Source: Bacillus sp. T3 (GTDB lineage Bacteria; Bacillota; Bacilli; Bacillales; Cytobacillaceae). From it: a DNA stretch of 64,000 bases. This document shows positions 51,680 to 61,942 of this stretch, one piece after another (the first letter of the stretch is position 1; every line of letters begins with the position of its first letter). The stretch lies in contig NZ_CP137761.1 of NCBI RefSeq assembly GCF_033449965.1, positions 992,001-1,056,000 on the forward strand, written 5' to 3'. The notes under the pieces were generated by a model. The model saw only the letters and a program-made list of their open reading frames with translations. It made no database searches and had not been told where the DNA came from. A program made the translations under genes and the position numbers.

Positions 51680-53270
51680 TTAACGTGCAATCGGTGCACC
51701 CTTCAAACCAATTTCTTGAGGTGCATTTGCAAACTTTTTGAAATTTTCATGGAATTTACCAGCTAATTCAGTTGCTTTTGCAACATATGCTGCTTTATCT
51801 GCCCAAGTTTTGCTTGGTTGAAGCACTTCATCAGGAACACCTGGAACATGAGCTGGGATTTCTAAACCGAAAATATCATCCGTTTCAGTTTCAATATGAT
51901 TTAATTCGCCGTTAAGAGCAGCTTGAACCATAGAACGAGTGTAAGAAAGCTTCATTCTTGAACCAACGCCATACTCGCCGCCAGTCCAACCAGTGTTTAC
52001 TAAGAAAACATTGGCATGGTGCTCATCAATTTTTTGTCCTAGCATTTCCGCATAACGTGTTGCAGGAAGCGGTAGGAATGGAGAACCAAAGCATGTTGAG
52101 AAGGTTGCTTCAGGTGAAGTAACTCCTCTTTCAGTACCAGCAAGCTTAGAAGTGTAACCACTTAAGAAATGGTACATAGCTTGTTCTTTTGTCAGCTTAG
52201 AGATTGGAGGTAAAACTCCAAAGGCATCGGCTGTTAAGAAAATAATCGTGTTTGGATGACCAGCTACACTTGGATCAACGATATTTGTAATCGCTTGTAA
52301 TGGATAGGCTGCACGCGTATTTTCAGTTAATGATGTGTCATCATAATCTGCAATACGGCTTTCCTCATCAAGGATTACATTCTCAAGCACAGAGCCGAAA
52401 CGAATCGCATCAAAAATTTGTGGTTCTTTTTCACGAGATAAGTTTATGCATTTTGCATAGCAGCCACCTTCAATATTGAAGACGCCGTTATTTGACCAGC
52501 CGTGCTCATCGTCGCCAATTAATTTGCGATTAGCGTCTGCTGATAATGTTGTTTTTCCAGTTCCAGGAGAGACCAAAGAATAAAGCAACGTCACCCTCTG
52601 CGCCTACGTTTGCAGAGCAGTGCATTGGCATAATCCCGTTTTCAGGAAGCAGATAGTTCATAACAGAGAATATAGATTTTTTAATTTCCCCTGCATATTC
52701 TGTTCCACCAATGAGGACCGTTCTCTGTTCAAAAGAAATAATGATGAAGGTTTCAGTTGCAGTTCCGTCAACTGCTGGATCTGCCTTGAAATTTGGAGCA
52801 CAAATAACAGAGAAAGCATCATTATGCTCTTCTAATTCACCATCATTTGGACGAATGAACAATTGGTGAGAAAACAGGTTGTGCCAAGCGTATTCGTTGA
52901 TAACTTGAATTGGTAAGCGGTATTTTTTATCTGCACCTGCAAAGCCACGGAAAACAAATACTTCTTCTTTTTGCTGCAAGTAGTTGATAACCTTATTGTA
53001 AAGATTTGAAAATGCTTCTTCAGAGATTGGTTGGTTTACAGAACCCCATTCTATTTTATCTTTAGAAGAACTTTCTTCTACAATATACTTGTCTTTTGGA
53101 GAACGACCTGTATATTTCCCTGTTGTTGCACGAACAGCTCCAGTAGAGGAGATAATTCCTTCTTTGCGTTCTAAAACCTTTTCAACTAATTGCGGTACAG
53201 AAAGCTGATTACGAATATTGCTACCCTTTAACAATACATTTAGTTCATTAGAGATACTGACAGAGTTCAT
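51680..53270 (-). CDS. pckA: ATP-dependent PEP carboxykinase, one-base insertion here
   Basis: The ATG at 53270 starts [10 protein letters not shown]; upstream in-frame codons have no site. Two frames join into 529 aa if one base is removed from CCTGG (52563-52567, minus strand), restoring the P-loop [14 protein letters not shown]. Other motifs: [13 protein letters not shown] and the metal-site [18 protein letters not shown]. It converts oxaloacetate to PEP in gluconeogenesis. A break inside the catalytic P-loop of this enzyme is most likely an artefact. Confidence 0.94.
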
Positions 53271-53315
53271 CTGATAAATACCATCCTTTATCAAATATTT
53301 TTGAGTGTTGTGAAT

Positions 53316-53326
53316 AGTATAACACA
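53316..53326 (-). promoter_or_regulatory. CcpN-like site at the pckA promoter
   Basis: TGTGTTATACT (minus strand) fits the CcpN motif TRTGHYATAYW and includes a -10-like TATACT ~46 bp upstream of the start codon. CcpN represses gluconeogenic genes, including pckA, in B. subtilis. Confidence 0.5.
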
Positions 53327-53531
53327 TTTAACTAATTAATCTATACTAATATCCACTTTTTTAAAAAAATATCTAAATTATTATGGTTTCCTCCTTAAAT
53401 ATGGTTGTTAATTAAATTAATTTGTTAATTAGGATATTCTATTTTAGTAAATAAGGAACTAATAATGAGGTAGATTTAAATCGATAATTGTCGAAAAATG
53501 GTTACACAATCGTGAACAATTGAAAAAGCTA

Positions 53532-53561
53532 TTGACACAATTTGAACGGTTACGGTATTAT
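53532..53561 (+). promoter_or_regulatory. metK promoter
   Basis: TTGACA, 18-bp spacer, TATTAT, about 20 bp before the riboswitch. Confidence 0.8.
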
Positions 53562-53577
53562 TCTACCTTGAACGGAT

Positions 53578-53725
53578 ACTCTCTTATCCCGAGCTGGTGG
53601 AGGGACAGGCCCAATGAAACCCAGCAACCTGCTATGTTAAAAATCTATCAAGACATTAGTCTAATGATTTTTCATAGCAAAGGTGCTAACCTGACGCAAG
53701 GTATAACCTTGAACGATAAGAGTGA
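53578..53725 (+). promoter_or_regulatory. SAM-I riboswitch (S box)
   Basis: P1 strands CTCTTATC (53581-53588) and GATAAGAG (53715-53722) enclose the conserved core GAGGGACAGGCCCAATGAAA-like segment, CAGCAACC and GGTGCTAACCTGACGCAAGG. When SAM binds, the downstream terminator forms and metK is switched off. Confidence 0.96.
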
Positions 53726-53744
53726 AAGGCGCAATTGTTAACTC

Positions 53745-53779
53745 AAACCTTTCCTCATTTAATAGGAAAGGTTTTTATT
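53745..53779 (+). terminator. Riboswitch-controlled terminator
   Basis: AAACCTTTCCT pairs with AGGAAAGGTTT, then T residues, 20 nt after the S box. Confidence 0.88.
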
Positions 53780-53952
53780 TTGCACCTTTTGAAGTGACGC
53801 GTGTCGTTTTTATTCTGTTATCAGGATAAAAACCCCATGTTTATTTCATACTACTTAGGGAATGAGTACCGTATCAAATTGAGGTTACAAATAGGACAGT
53901 TACATATTCTTGATTAACCTCGCTTTATTTCTATATAAAAGGAGGAACTCAG

Positions 53953-55152
53953 ATGTCAACAAAACGTCGTTTGTTTACTTCTGAATCGGTAACAGAAGGT
54001 CATCCGGATAAGATTTGTGACCAAATTTCTGATGCGATTTTAGATGCGATTTTAGCAAAGGATGCAAATGCTCGCGTTGCTGCTGAAACTTCAGTTACAA
54101 CTGGTCTTGTACTAGTAGCAGGTGAAATCACAACTTCTACTTATGTCGACATCCCTAAACTTGTTCGTAAAACAATCAAAAACATTGGTTATACACGGGC
54201 AAAGTATGGCTTTGATTCAGAAACTTGTGCAGTACTAACTTCAATTGATGAGCAGTCAGCTGATATTGCTATGGGTGTTAACCAAGCACTTGAAGCAAGA
54301 GAGGGTAACATGACCGATGATGAAATTGAAGCGATCGGTGCAGGTGACCAAGGTTTAATGTTCGGATTTGCTTGTAATGAAACGAAAGAGCTTATGCCCC
54401 TTCCGATTTCGTTAGCGCACAAGCTTGCTCGTCGTCTAACAGAGGTTCGTAAAGAGGATATTCTTCCGTACCTTCGTCCAGATGGTAAAACGCAGGTTAC
54501 TGTTGAGTATGATGAAAATGACAAGCCAGTGCGGATTGACACAATCGTTATTTCAACTCAACATCACCCAGAAGCTACACTAGAGCAAATTCAACGAAAC
54601 ATTAAAGAACATGTAATTAATCCAGTGGTTCCTACAGAACTAATTGATGAAAATACAAAATACTTCATTAACCCAACAGGCCGCTTCGTAATTGGTGGAC
54701 CACAAGGCGATGCTGGTTTAACAGGTCGTAAGATTATTGTTGATACTTATGGCGGTTATGCACGTCATGGTGGTGGCGCGTTCTCAGGAAAAGATCCTAC
54801 AAAGGTTGACCGTTCTGCTGCTTATGCTGCACGCTATGTTGCCAAAAACATCGTTGCAGCGGGTCTTGCTGAAAAAGTTGAAGTTCAGTTTGCGTATGCG
54901 ATTGGGGTTGCACAACCAGTATCGATTGCGGTGGATACGTTTGGAACTGGCAAGGTAAGCGAGGATGTATTAGTTGACCTTGTTCGCAAAAACTTCGATC
55001 TTCGTCCAGCTGGTATTATCAAAATGCTTGACCTTCGTCGTCCTATCTATAAGCAAACAGCTGCTTATGGTCATTTTGGAAGAACTGATATCGATCTTCC
55101 TTGGGAACGTACAGATAAAGCAGAAACATTGAAGGCGCAAGCTACTAATTAA
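53953..55152 (+). CDS. metK: S-adenosylmethionine synthetase
   Basis: The 399-aa protein follows AAAGGAGG. Motifs: [32 protein letters not shown] and [19 protein letters not shown]. It makes SAM from methionine and ATP. Expression is controlled by the SAM riboswitch upstream. Divergent from pckA, as in B. subtilis. Confidence 0.98.
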   Translation: MSTKRRLFTSESVTEGHPDKICDQISDAILDAILAKDANARVAAETSVTTGLVLVAGEITTSTYVDIPKLVRKTIKNIGYTRAKYGFDSETCAVLTSIDEQSADIAMGVNQALEAREGNMTDDEIEAIGAGDQGLMFGFACNETKELMPLPISLAHKLARRLTEVRKEDILPYLRPDGKTQVTVEYDENDKPVRIDTIVISTQHHPEATLEQIQRNIKEHVINPVVPTELIDENTKYFINPTGRFVIGGPQGDAGLTGRKIIVDTYGGYARHGGGAFSGKDPTKVDRSAAYAARYVAKNIVAAGLAEKVEVQFAYAIGVAQPVSIAVDTFGTGKVSEDVLVDLVRKNFDLRPAGIIKMLDLRRPIYKQTAAYGHFGRTDIDLPWERTDKAETLKAQATN

Positions 55153-55164
55153 TATGAACAAAGT

Positions 55165-55197
55165 AGGAGTTACACTAGGATGTAACTCCTGTTTTTT
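55165..55197 (+). terminator. Terminator of metK
   Basis: AGGAGTTACA pairs with TGTAACTCCT, then GT6. Confidence 0.9.
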
Positions 55198-55286
55198 ATT
55201 TGATTCCGATATGGTAGTATAGAAGGTATGAATTCAGCAAGAGTCGATTCATAATCAAATTAATGAGGGTTCTTTTATTAAAATAA

Positions 55287-55470
55287 GGCTTGTTATAGCA
55301 CATTTTCATGTTTGCACACAATGTTGATTGGAGCGGAAGGTACTCGACTCCTGCGGGAGCAGCGGGACAGGTGAGACCCCGCAGGCGTAAAACGCCGAGG
55401 AGGCTCACCGCCCGCCCCGCGCGGCGCTGAGTACCTGGAGCGGAAATCAACATTCTAATTAACACAGCTG
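55287..55470. repeat. Full-length structured repeat (MITE-like)
   Basis: Inverted ends AATGTTGATT (55320-55329) and AATCAACATT (55445-55454) enclose nested complementary blocks (GGTACTC/GAGTACC, GGTGAG/CTCACC, GGCG/CGCC). The GC-rich centre contrasts with the AT-rich flanks. This family of intergenic repeats is widespread in Bacillaceae. A shorter relative is at 59048-59122. Confidence 0.75.
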
Positions 55471-55521
55471 TTTATTTAAATAAAGAACTTCTTAAATGAA
55501 CGGAGAAGGTGAACGTACATA

Positions 55522-57417
55522 ATGTGTGGCTTTATTGGTTGTGTACATGAGAAAACACAAGAATATCGTGATGAACAAAAACAGCTTTTTACTAATATGA
55601 ACAATGTCATTACTCATCGTGGACCAGATGATGATGGCTATTTTTATGATGAACATATTCAATTCGGCTTTCGTCGCTTAAGTATCATTGATATTGAATG
55701 CGGTCATCAGCCGCTTACCTATGAGAATGAACGTTATTGGATTATTTTTAATGGTGAAGTATACAACTATGTTGAGCTTCGTGAAGAGCTGTTGAAAGAA
55801 GGCTTAACCTTTGCAACACATTCAGATACAGAAGTAATCATTGCTCTATATAGCCACCTTAAAGAAAAGGCTGTTGAGCGGCTACGTGGGATGTTTGCCT
55901 TTGTCATTTGGGACAAACAGGAGCAAACACTTTATGGGGCTAGAGACCCATTCGGTATCAAACCATTCTTTTATTATGAAACTGACGAGCAGACTTATTT
56001 TGCTTCAGAAAAGAAAAGTATTTTGCTGGCGCTTGAAAACCAAGCTTTAAATTACGAAGCCATTCAACAATACTTAACTTATCAGTTTGTTCCAGAACCT
56101 GCTACTATGACTGACGGAATTCTTAAGCTAGAGCCGGGACATTATTTCACGAAAAAAATCGGCGAGAAAATGAACATTTCCCGTTATTGGAGAGCATCCT
56201 TCAAGCCAGTGAATAAATCAGAGGATGCTTTTATCAAAGAAATTAGAGATGTTATGTATGATTCAGTTAAAATCCATATGCGGAGTGATGTACCTGTTGG
56301 TTCATTCCTTTCAGGTGGAATTGATTCGTCGATCATAGCATCAATTGCAAAGGAATTTCATCCTGCGATTAAAACCTTCTCAGTTGGCTTTGACCATAAT
56401 GGCTTTAGCGAAATTGATGTTGCAAAAGAAACGGCAGAAAAGCTTGGGGTTGAAAATATAAGCTATATCATTTCACCTGAAGAATATATAAATGAATTGC
56501 CAAAAATTATGTGGCATACCGATGATCCTTTGGCTGACCCAGCTTGTGTTCCGCTTTATTTCGTTGCACGTGAAGCACGAAAGCACGTCACGGTTGTACT
56601 ATCTGGCGAGGGTGCTGATGAATTATTTGGTGGCTATAATATATATCGTGAGCCGCAGTCGTTAGAGGTATTTAATAATATCCCTGCGATTGGCAAAAAG
56701 CTGTTAAAAGGAATTGCGACCATCATGCCAGAGGGTATGAAGGGGAAAAGCTTCATCGAGCGTGGTGTTACACCGATGGAGGAGCGTTATATTGGGAATG
56801 CTAAAATGTTCACCGAGGAAGAAAAGCGCAATTTGCTTCATGTCTACAATCCTCAACTGAAGTACACGGATGTCACGAAACCGCTCTATGCTGAGAGCAG
56901 AGGCTACGATCCGGTAGACCGGATGCAATTCATCGATATTCACACATGGATGCGTGGAGACATTCTCCTTAAAGCAGATAAAATGACGATGGCACATTCG
57001 TTAGAGCTGCGTGTCCCATTCTTGGATAAAGCGGTGTTTGAGGTAGCTTCAAAAATTCCAACTAGCCTGAAAACGGCAAATGGAACAACGAAATATATTT
57101 TACGTAAAGCAGTAGAAGGAATTGTTCCTGATCATGTACTAAACAGGAAAAAACTTGGTTTCCCTGTTCCAATCCGTCATTGGTTAAAGGATGAAATGAA
57201 TGATTGGGCGAAAAAGACGATCCAAGAGAGTAATACTGACCATTTATTTAATAAGGCTTATTTGTTAAAGCTATTAGATGATCATTGTCAAGGTAAAGCA
57301 GACAACAGTCGTAAAATCTGGACCGTGTTAATGTTCATGGTTTGGCATGATGTCTATATCGAAAAAAAGTATTCATTTGAGAAAGAACTAGTAAAGCAAA
57401 AAGTGATGCAAAATTAA
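55522..57417 (+). CDS. asnB: Glutamine-hydrolysing asparagine synthetase
   Basis: The 631-aa protein starts MCGFIGCVHEK; Cys2 becomes the N-terminal nucleophile of the glutaminase domain. The ATP pyrophosphatase loop FLSGGIDSSIIASIA and VVLSGEGADELFGGY are present. It makes asparagine from aspartate and glutamine. Size matches B. subtilis AsnB (632 aa). A strong terminator follows. Confidence 0.96.
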   Translation: MCGFIGCVHEKTQEYRDEQKQLFTNMNNVITHRGPDDDGYFYDEHIQFGFRRLSIIDIECGHQPLTYENERYWIIFNGEVYNYVELREELLKEGLTFATHSDTEVIIALYSHLKEKAVERLRGMFAFVIWDKQEQTLYGARDPFGIKPFFYYETDEQTYFASEKKSILLALENQALNYEAIQQYLTYQFVPEPATMTDGILKLEPGHYFTKKIGEKMNISRYWRASFKPVNKSEDAFIKEIRDVMYDSVKIHMRSDVPVGSFLSGGIDSSIIASIAKEFHPAIKTFSVGFDHNGFSEIDVAKETAEKLGVENISYIISPEEYINELPKIMWHTDDPLADPACVPLYFVAREARKHVTVVLSGEGADELFGGYNIYREPQSLEVFNNIPAIGKKLLKGIATIMPEGMKGKSFIERGVTPMEERYIGNAKMFTEEEKRNLLHVYNPQLKYTDVTKPLYAESRGYDPVDRMQFIDIHTWMRGDILLKADKMTMAHSLELRVPFLDKAVFEVASKIPTSLKTANGTTKYILRKAVEGIVPDHVLNRKKLGFPVPIRHWLKDEMNDWAKKTIQESNTDHLFNKAYLLKLLDDHCQGKADNSRKIWTVLMFMVWHDVYIEKKYSFEKELVKQKVMQN

Positions 57418-57471
57418 AAAAGAACAGCCTGTTAAGGAGTAAAAAAATCCTTATCAGGCTGTTCTTTTTTA
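57416..57471 (+). terminator. Terminator of asnB
   Basis: AAAAGAACAGCCTG and CAGGCTGTTCTTTT form the stem, with inner TAAGGA/TCCTTA, then T. Confidence 0.9.
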
Positions 57472-57566
57472 GTCAAACTCTTGGTATTATCCCATCTGTA
57501 AAGCTATAATAGTAAAAAACGTTTCAAAAGGAATATACCTTAATACTATGGGGAAACTAAACTAGT

Positions 57567-58095
57567 TTATTTATTCTGAACATCGTCCTGAACAGATTTA
57601 TAATATTGAGCCTTTTCTGCGTATTCACGTGAGATTCGCTCCATATCAGCAATGTCGTCAGCGTTTAATTCTCGGATGACCTTAGCAGGTCTGCCGAAAG
57701 CAAGCGTATTGGGTGGGATTTTTTTTCCTTGAGGGACAAGACTACCTGCACCGATAAAGGCTCCTTCACCAATCTCTGCATTATCAAGGACTATGGAGCC
57801 CATTCCAATTAAAGCTTTCTTTCTAATGATACAGCTATGAAGAATAACCTGATGGCCAACTGTTACTTCATCCTCTAGGATGAGCGGATTGTTCGGACTT
57901 TGGTGAAGAATGGAATTATCTTGGATGTTTACTTTTTTACCGATTATGGTCGGGGCAACATCTCCGCGGATGACGGAATTGTACCAAACACTAGATTGGT
58001 CACCAATCTTGACGTCTCCAGGTAATGGTAACAAAATCTGCAATAAAAGCAGAATCAGCTATTTGGGGATAAATCCCTTTAAATGGATAAATCAT
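57567..58095 (-). CDS. ytoA: Gamma-carbonic anhydrase-like hexapeptide protein (YtoA), one-base insertion
   Basis: The ATG at 58095 behind AAAGGAGAG starts MIYPFKGIYPQIADSAFIAD. Removing one base from CCTGG (58018-58022, minus strand) restores TITGDVKIGDQSSVWYNSV. Corrected length is 175 aa. Hexapeptide-repeat left-handed beta helix with family His in LHQSPNNPL, VGHQVILHSC. Homologues bind a metal at the trimer interface; activity is unproven. Confidence 0.87.
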
Positions 58096-58240
58096 TTAGT
58101 TCTCTCCTTTTTCGACTCTTAAAATTAATTTAGCCAAAGATGTGGTTAGTTTGTCAAAGGTTTTTTTATTGAATATTCAAAAAATGTCGATTGATCTAAT
58201 TGTAACTGCTACTTTTTTGTGATGACGGGGGATATGAAAT

Positions 58241-59044
58241 ATGTGGAAATGGGAAGCTGAAGGAGAAGCAAAAGCAGTAATAGTGATGATCCATGGAGCG
58301 ATGGAGCATCATCGGCGTTACGGTTGGCTTATACAAATGTGGCGTTCTTCAGGCTTTCATGTCGTTATGGGCGATTTGCCAGGGCAAGGAATGACGACGC
58401 GTTCTAGTAGAGGTCATATTGATTCCTTTGATGATTATCTTGTTGAAGTGAAGGATTGGATTCAAGCGGCCTACCAATTTGAATTGCCAGTTTTTTTACT
58501 AGGTCATAGTATGGGTGGATTAATTGCTGTCCGATTGCTACAGGAGGAAAAACTAAATATCGCAGGCCTTATTCTTTCATCGCCATGCTTTGGGCTAGCC
58601 CAGTACCCATCAAAGGTATTAAATGCCCTGTCCATTGCCGTAAATGTTATTTATCCACAATTGAGAATGAATTCGGGCATTACGGTCGAGCTTGCTACTC
58701 GCAATCAAGATGTACGCGATGCTGATTTAAATGATACCTTGTACGTAACAAAAGTATCGATTCGTTGGTATCGAGAGCTTGTCGAAGCGATTAAGATGGC
58801 CTTTATAAAAATGGATCAGTTACAGGACTTACCATTGTTGGTGATGCAGGCAGGAGACGATAAAATTGTAAACAAGCATCCTGTTCGCGAGTGGTTTAAC
58901 GGGGTTCCGCTTTCCGAAAAGCGATTTAAGGAATGGAATGGCTGCTACCATGAAATTTTTAATGAGCCTGAGCGTGAGGATATATTTGAATACGCGAAGG
59001 ATTTCGTCAACAGTCAATTAAAGGCAATTGGTTATTTAGTGTAA
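58241..59044 (+). CDS. ytpA: Lysophospholipase-type alpha/beta hydrolase (YtpA)
   Basis: The 267-aa protein has the oxyanion loop MIHGAMEHHRRY, nucleophile Ser in LLGHSMGGLIAV, Asp in MQAGDDKIVNKHP and His in GCYHEIFNEPER. B. subtilis YtpA releases a fatty acid from phospholipid to give bacilysocin. It lies before the terpene synthase gene ytpB, with a repeat between them. Confidence 0.87.
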   Translation: MWKWEAEGEAKAVIVMIHGAMEHHRRYGWLIQMWRSSGFHVVMGDLPGQGMTTRSSRGHIDSFDDYLVEVKDWIQAAYQFELPVFLLGHSMGGLIAVRLLQEEKLNIAGLILSSPCFGLAQYPSKVLNALSIAVNVIYPQLRMNSGITVELATRNQDVRDADLNDTLYVTKVSIRWYRELVEAIKMAFIKMDQLQDLPLLVMQAGDDKIVNKHPVREWFNGVPLSEKRFKEWNGCYHEIFNEPEREDIFEYAKDFVNSQLKAIGYLV

Positions 59045-59047
59045 GGG

Positions 59048-59122
59048 CTGTGTTAAAGCTCTATATTGATTTTTGGCACAATGTTGATTGGAGCGAAAAT
59101 CAACATTCTAATTTAACACAGT
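59048..59122. repeat. Short (internally deleted) copy of the structured repeat
   Basis: CTGTGTTAAA (59049-59058) and TTTAACACAG (59112-59121) form outer inverted ends; inner AATGTTGATT and AATCAACATT are only 8 nt apart (GGAGCGAA). Same ends as 55287-55470 without the ~110-bp GC-rich core. Confidence 0.75.
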
Positions 59123-59144
59123 CTAATATAAAAGGAGGACAAGG

Positions 59145-60146
59145 ATGCGGACAATTAAGATCCCGACCCGACCAATTAGTTTAATGTCAAAGGTTTATTG
59201 GCAGGTTTTTCCGATTGTCCACCAAGAATTGAGCTATTGGAAAAGGCGGGCAAATGAAATTCCAAGCGAGGAGCTCAGGAAACAGGCATTAGCAAGTATT
59301 GAAACAAAGACCTTTCATTGTCAAGGCGGGGCTATTCTTTCATTACTAGCTTTAGGAAATCGTCGCAAAGCGATAAAATTTATTGTGGCTTATCAAACAA
59401 TAAGTGATTACTTGGACAATCTGTGTGATCGAAGTACCTCTCTCGATCCTGATGATTTTGCTGCTCTACATGATGCCATGAAAGATGCACTGACGTTAAA
59501 CCCAGAACGGCAAAATTACTACCGCTATCGTAACGATCAAGATGATGGAGGATATTTAGCTGAGTTAGCAGAGGTTTGCCGCGGCATTCTAAGGGAAATG
59601 AAGCATTTTGATAAAATTAAAAGCTATCTCGATGAATTATGTGAATATTACTGTGATTTGCAAATCCATAAACATGTTGATGAAGAGGAACGAATTCCAC
59701 GACTTAAGAAATGGTTTAATCATTATCAAAATCAGGTTCCTAATATGGAGTGGTATGAGTTTTCTGCCTGTTCAGGTTCAACTTTAGGTATTTTTTGCTT
59801 GTTATCTTATGCGTTACGGGATGATTTTGAGTTGCATCATGCCGAAAGGATTCGCAATGGTTATTTTCCATATATTCAAGGTTTACATATTCTGCTTGAT
59901 TACTTTATCGATCAAGAGGAAGACCGAGAAGGCGGAGATTTAAATTTCTGTTTTTATTATGATAATCATCAAACCTTGTTTAATCGGTTAAAGCATTTCC
60001 TACAGGAGGCAGACCGGCATACGTTCAAGCTTCCGCACCAACGCTTTCATAGGCTGATTAATCGCGGCTTACTTGGTATTTATTTATCAGATCAAAAGGT
60101 GTCTAAGCAAAAAAACGTCCAGGAAATTAGCGAAAGAAATGATTAA
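59145..60146 (+). CDS. ytpB: Tetraprenyl-beta-curcumene synthase (YtpB, DUF2600)
   Basis: The 333-aa protein follows AAAGGAGG. It lacks classical DDxxD terpene synthase motifs but has the Asp-rich segments of the YtpB class, SDYLDNLCDR and LLDYFIDQEEDREGG. The family cyclises C35 heptaprenyl diphosphate to sesquarterpene precursors found in spores and vegetative cells. The same C35 prenyl pool serves MenA in this window. Confidence 0.9.
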   Translation: MRTIKIPTRPISLMSKVYWQVFPIVHQELSYWKRRANEIPSEELRKQALASIETKTFHCQGGAILSLLALGNRRKAIKFIVAYQTISDYLDNLCDRSTSLDPDDFAALHDAMKDALTLNPERQNYYRYRNDQDDGGYLAELAEVCRGILREMKHFDKIKSYLDELCEYYCDLQIHKHVDEEERIPRLKKWFNHYQNQVPNMEWYEFSACSGSTLGIFCLLSYALRDDFELHHAERIRNGYFPYIQGLHILLDYFIDQEEDREGGDLNFCFYYDNHQTLFNRLKHFLQEADRHTFKLPHQRFHRLINRGLLGIYLSDQKVSKQKNVQEISERND

Positions 60147-60247
60147 AACGGGTGGAGCGGTTAGCTATTTCTTTTATGTAAATGGACTTATTTTTCGAAG
60201 AGTAGAAAAATGGGTACCTACTTCAATCCTTAGTTCCTTTTTAAAAT

Positions 60248-60290
60248 AGGCTGATGATTTAAGGGTTTATCCCTAGTCATCAGCCTTTTA
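60248..60290. terminator. Bidirectional terminator between ytpB and ytqB
   Basis: AGGCTGATGA pairs with TCATCAGCCT, then TTTTA. Confidence 0.85.
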
Positions 60291-60297
60291 TTTGTTC

Positions 60298-60870
60298 TTA
60301 CCGTTTTTCAATAGCAAGGATAAAGGGTGGATTGTTCGCTTGGTTGATAAATTGATATTTAAGAACATGAACTTTTTGTTGATCCAACTGTTGAACAAAT
60401 TGGAGCAGTTCATCGCGTTCTACAGCTCCTTCTTCATGACCATGGTATATAACTAACACGATAATTGCTTCAGGGGCCATGATTTCGAGCAGTTGCCCAA
60501 TTGCAGCTATTGTTGTTTGTGCTGTCGTGACGATGGATTTATCACCACCAGGTAAATAACCAAGATTAAAGATTGCACCACGGACCTTACCAAAGTGTTC
60601 TTTCGGTACAGATGTCATAATATGTTCATGTCCTTTATGAAAAAGAACAACACGTTCGGATAAACTGTGTTCCTGCAGCCGGGCTTTGGTCGACTCAATT
60701 GCTTGCTTTTGAATATCAAACCCAAAAACAGTCCCGTTATCACCTACTAGCCCTGCTAAAAAGGTGGTATCGTGTCCGTTACCAAGTGTTGCATCGATTG
60801 CGATGTCACCAGGTCCTATTGCTTGCTCTAATAGCCTCCGAGCAAATGGTAAAATACGTTCGAGCTTCAT
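60298..60870 (-). CDS. mnmM: SAM methyltransferase MnmM (YtqB)
   Basis: The ATG at 60870 gives 190 aa; longer in-frame starts lie inside the upstream gene. Class I methyltransferase motif I is AIDATLGNGHDTTFLAG, with FGFDIQKQAIE as motif II and FNLGYLPGGDK as the catalytic region. YtqB orthologues methylate nm5s2U34 to mnm5s2U34 in tRNAs. It follows ytqA on the same strand, with only 19 bp between them. Confidence 0.88.
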   Translation of the reverse strand: MKLERILPFARRLLEQAIGPGDIAIDATLGNGHDTTFLAGLVGDNGTVFGFDIQKQAIESTKARLQEHSLSERVVLFHKGHEHIMTSVPKEHFGKVRGAIFNLGYLPGGDKSIVTTAQTTIAAIGQLLEIMAPEAIIVLVIYHGHEEGAVERDELLQFVQQLDQQKVHVLKYQFINQANNPPFILAIEKR

Positions 60871-60889
60871 CGTTTCCAAATCTCCTCTA

Positions 60890-61837
60890 TTAACCTTGGT
60901 AATATTTCCCTTGCCAACTGTTGCGTCGAAGGAGCTCCGCATCTATGGCATTAAGAACTTCCCATTTATTGACACTCCACATTGGTCCAATCATTAAATC
61001 AATTGGTCCGTCCCCAGTAATACGGTGAATAATCATATCTGGGGGTAAAATCTCTAGTTGATCACATACTAAATTGACATACTCATCAAAAGGGAGAAAT
61101 TGTAGCATTCCTTTTTCGTATTGCTTGACCATGGGTGTTCCTTTTAATAAATGGAGTAAATGAATTTTAATCCCTTGAACATCTAGCTTGGCCACTTCAC
61201 GAGCTGTTTCCATCATCATTTCTGGTGTTTCAAGCGGAAGCCCGTTTATGATATGGCTACAGACACGAATACCATGTTTACGAAGCTTGTTAACACCTTC
61301 GATATAGCTTGGAAAGTCATGGGCTCTGTTAATCAAAAGAGCTGTTCGTTCGTGAACCGTTTGTAGTCCGAGCTCCACCCATAAATAAGTGCGTTTATTT
61401 AAATCAGCTAAATATTCCACCACATCATCTGGTAAGCAGTCAGGTCGTGTCGCAATAGAAAGCCCAACTACACCTTCTTGCTGAAGGACACGTTCATATT
61501 TTTCTTTTAACACTTCAACGGGAGCATGAGTGTTAGTAAATGCTTGGAAATAGGCCATATATTTTCCATCTTTCCATTTTTCGTGCATCTTTACTTTAAT
61601 TTTTGCAAATTGTGTATCTAAATCCTCTGCGCGGTTTCCGGCATAATCACCAGAACCCGCGGCACTGCAAAATGTACAGCCGCCATGAGCAACTGTGCCG
61701 TCTCGGTTTGGACAATCAAATCCACCGTCTAGTGCAATTTTAAATACTTTATGGCCAAAGGTTTGGCGTAAATGGTAATTCCATGTATGGTAACGTTTTG
61801 AATCCGTTGCATATGGAAAGGGGTTCGTCTGAGTCAA
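60890..61837 (-). CDS. ytqA: Radical SAM protein YtqA
   Basis: The 315-aa protein has the TIGR01212-type cluster motif CPNRDGTVAHGGCTFC near residue 42-57 and the conserved GLQTVHERTA segment. It is cotranscribed with ytqB/mnmM, and orthologues are proposed (as MnmL) to act in the same tRNA wobble-uridine pathway, before MnmM. The pathway role comes from memory of the literature. Confidence 0.88.
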   Translation of the reverse strand: MTQTNPFPYATDSKRYHTWNYHLRQTFGHKVFKIALDGGFDCPNRDGTVAHGGCTFCSAAGSGDYAGNRAEDLDTQFAKIKVKMHEKWKDGKYMAYFQAFTNTHAPVEVLKEKYERVLQQEGVVGLSIATRPDCLPDDVVEYLADLNKRTYLWVELGLQTVHERTALLINRAHDFPSYIEGVNKLRKHGIRVCSHIINGLPLETPEMMMETAREVAKLDVQGIKIHLLHLLKGTPMVKQYEKGMLQFLPFDEYVNLVCDQLEILPPDMIIHRITGDGPIDLMIGPMWSVNKWEVLNAIDAELLRRNSWQGKYYQG

Positions 61838-61942
61838 TTCAGAATCCTCCTTTTAAATTTCAAAAAAATTAATTCATAAAGAAAATTGTAACATGAAGGA
61901 TTAGAGGATTCCAAGGGAAATTGATGTAAATAGTTGGTGGCT

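Noticed and set aside
51680..53270. Programmed frameshift in pckA
   Set aside because: The shift is inside the P-loop at a CCTGG without slippery heptamer; it matches the artefact signature.
55196..55465. Minus-strand 89-codon frame after metK
   Set aside because: It is formed by the GC-rich structured repeat and the metK terminator.
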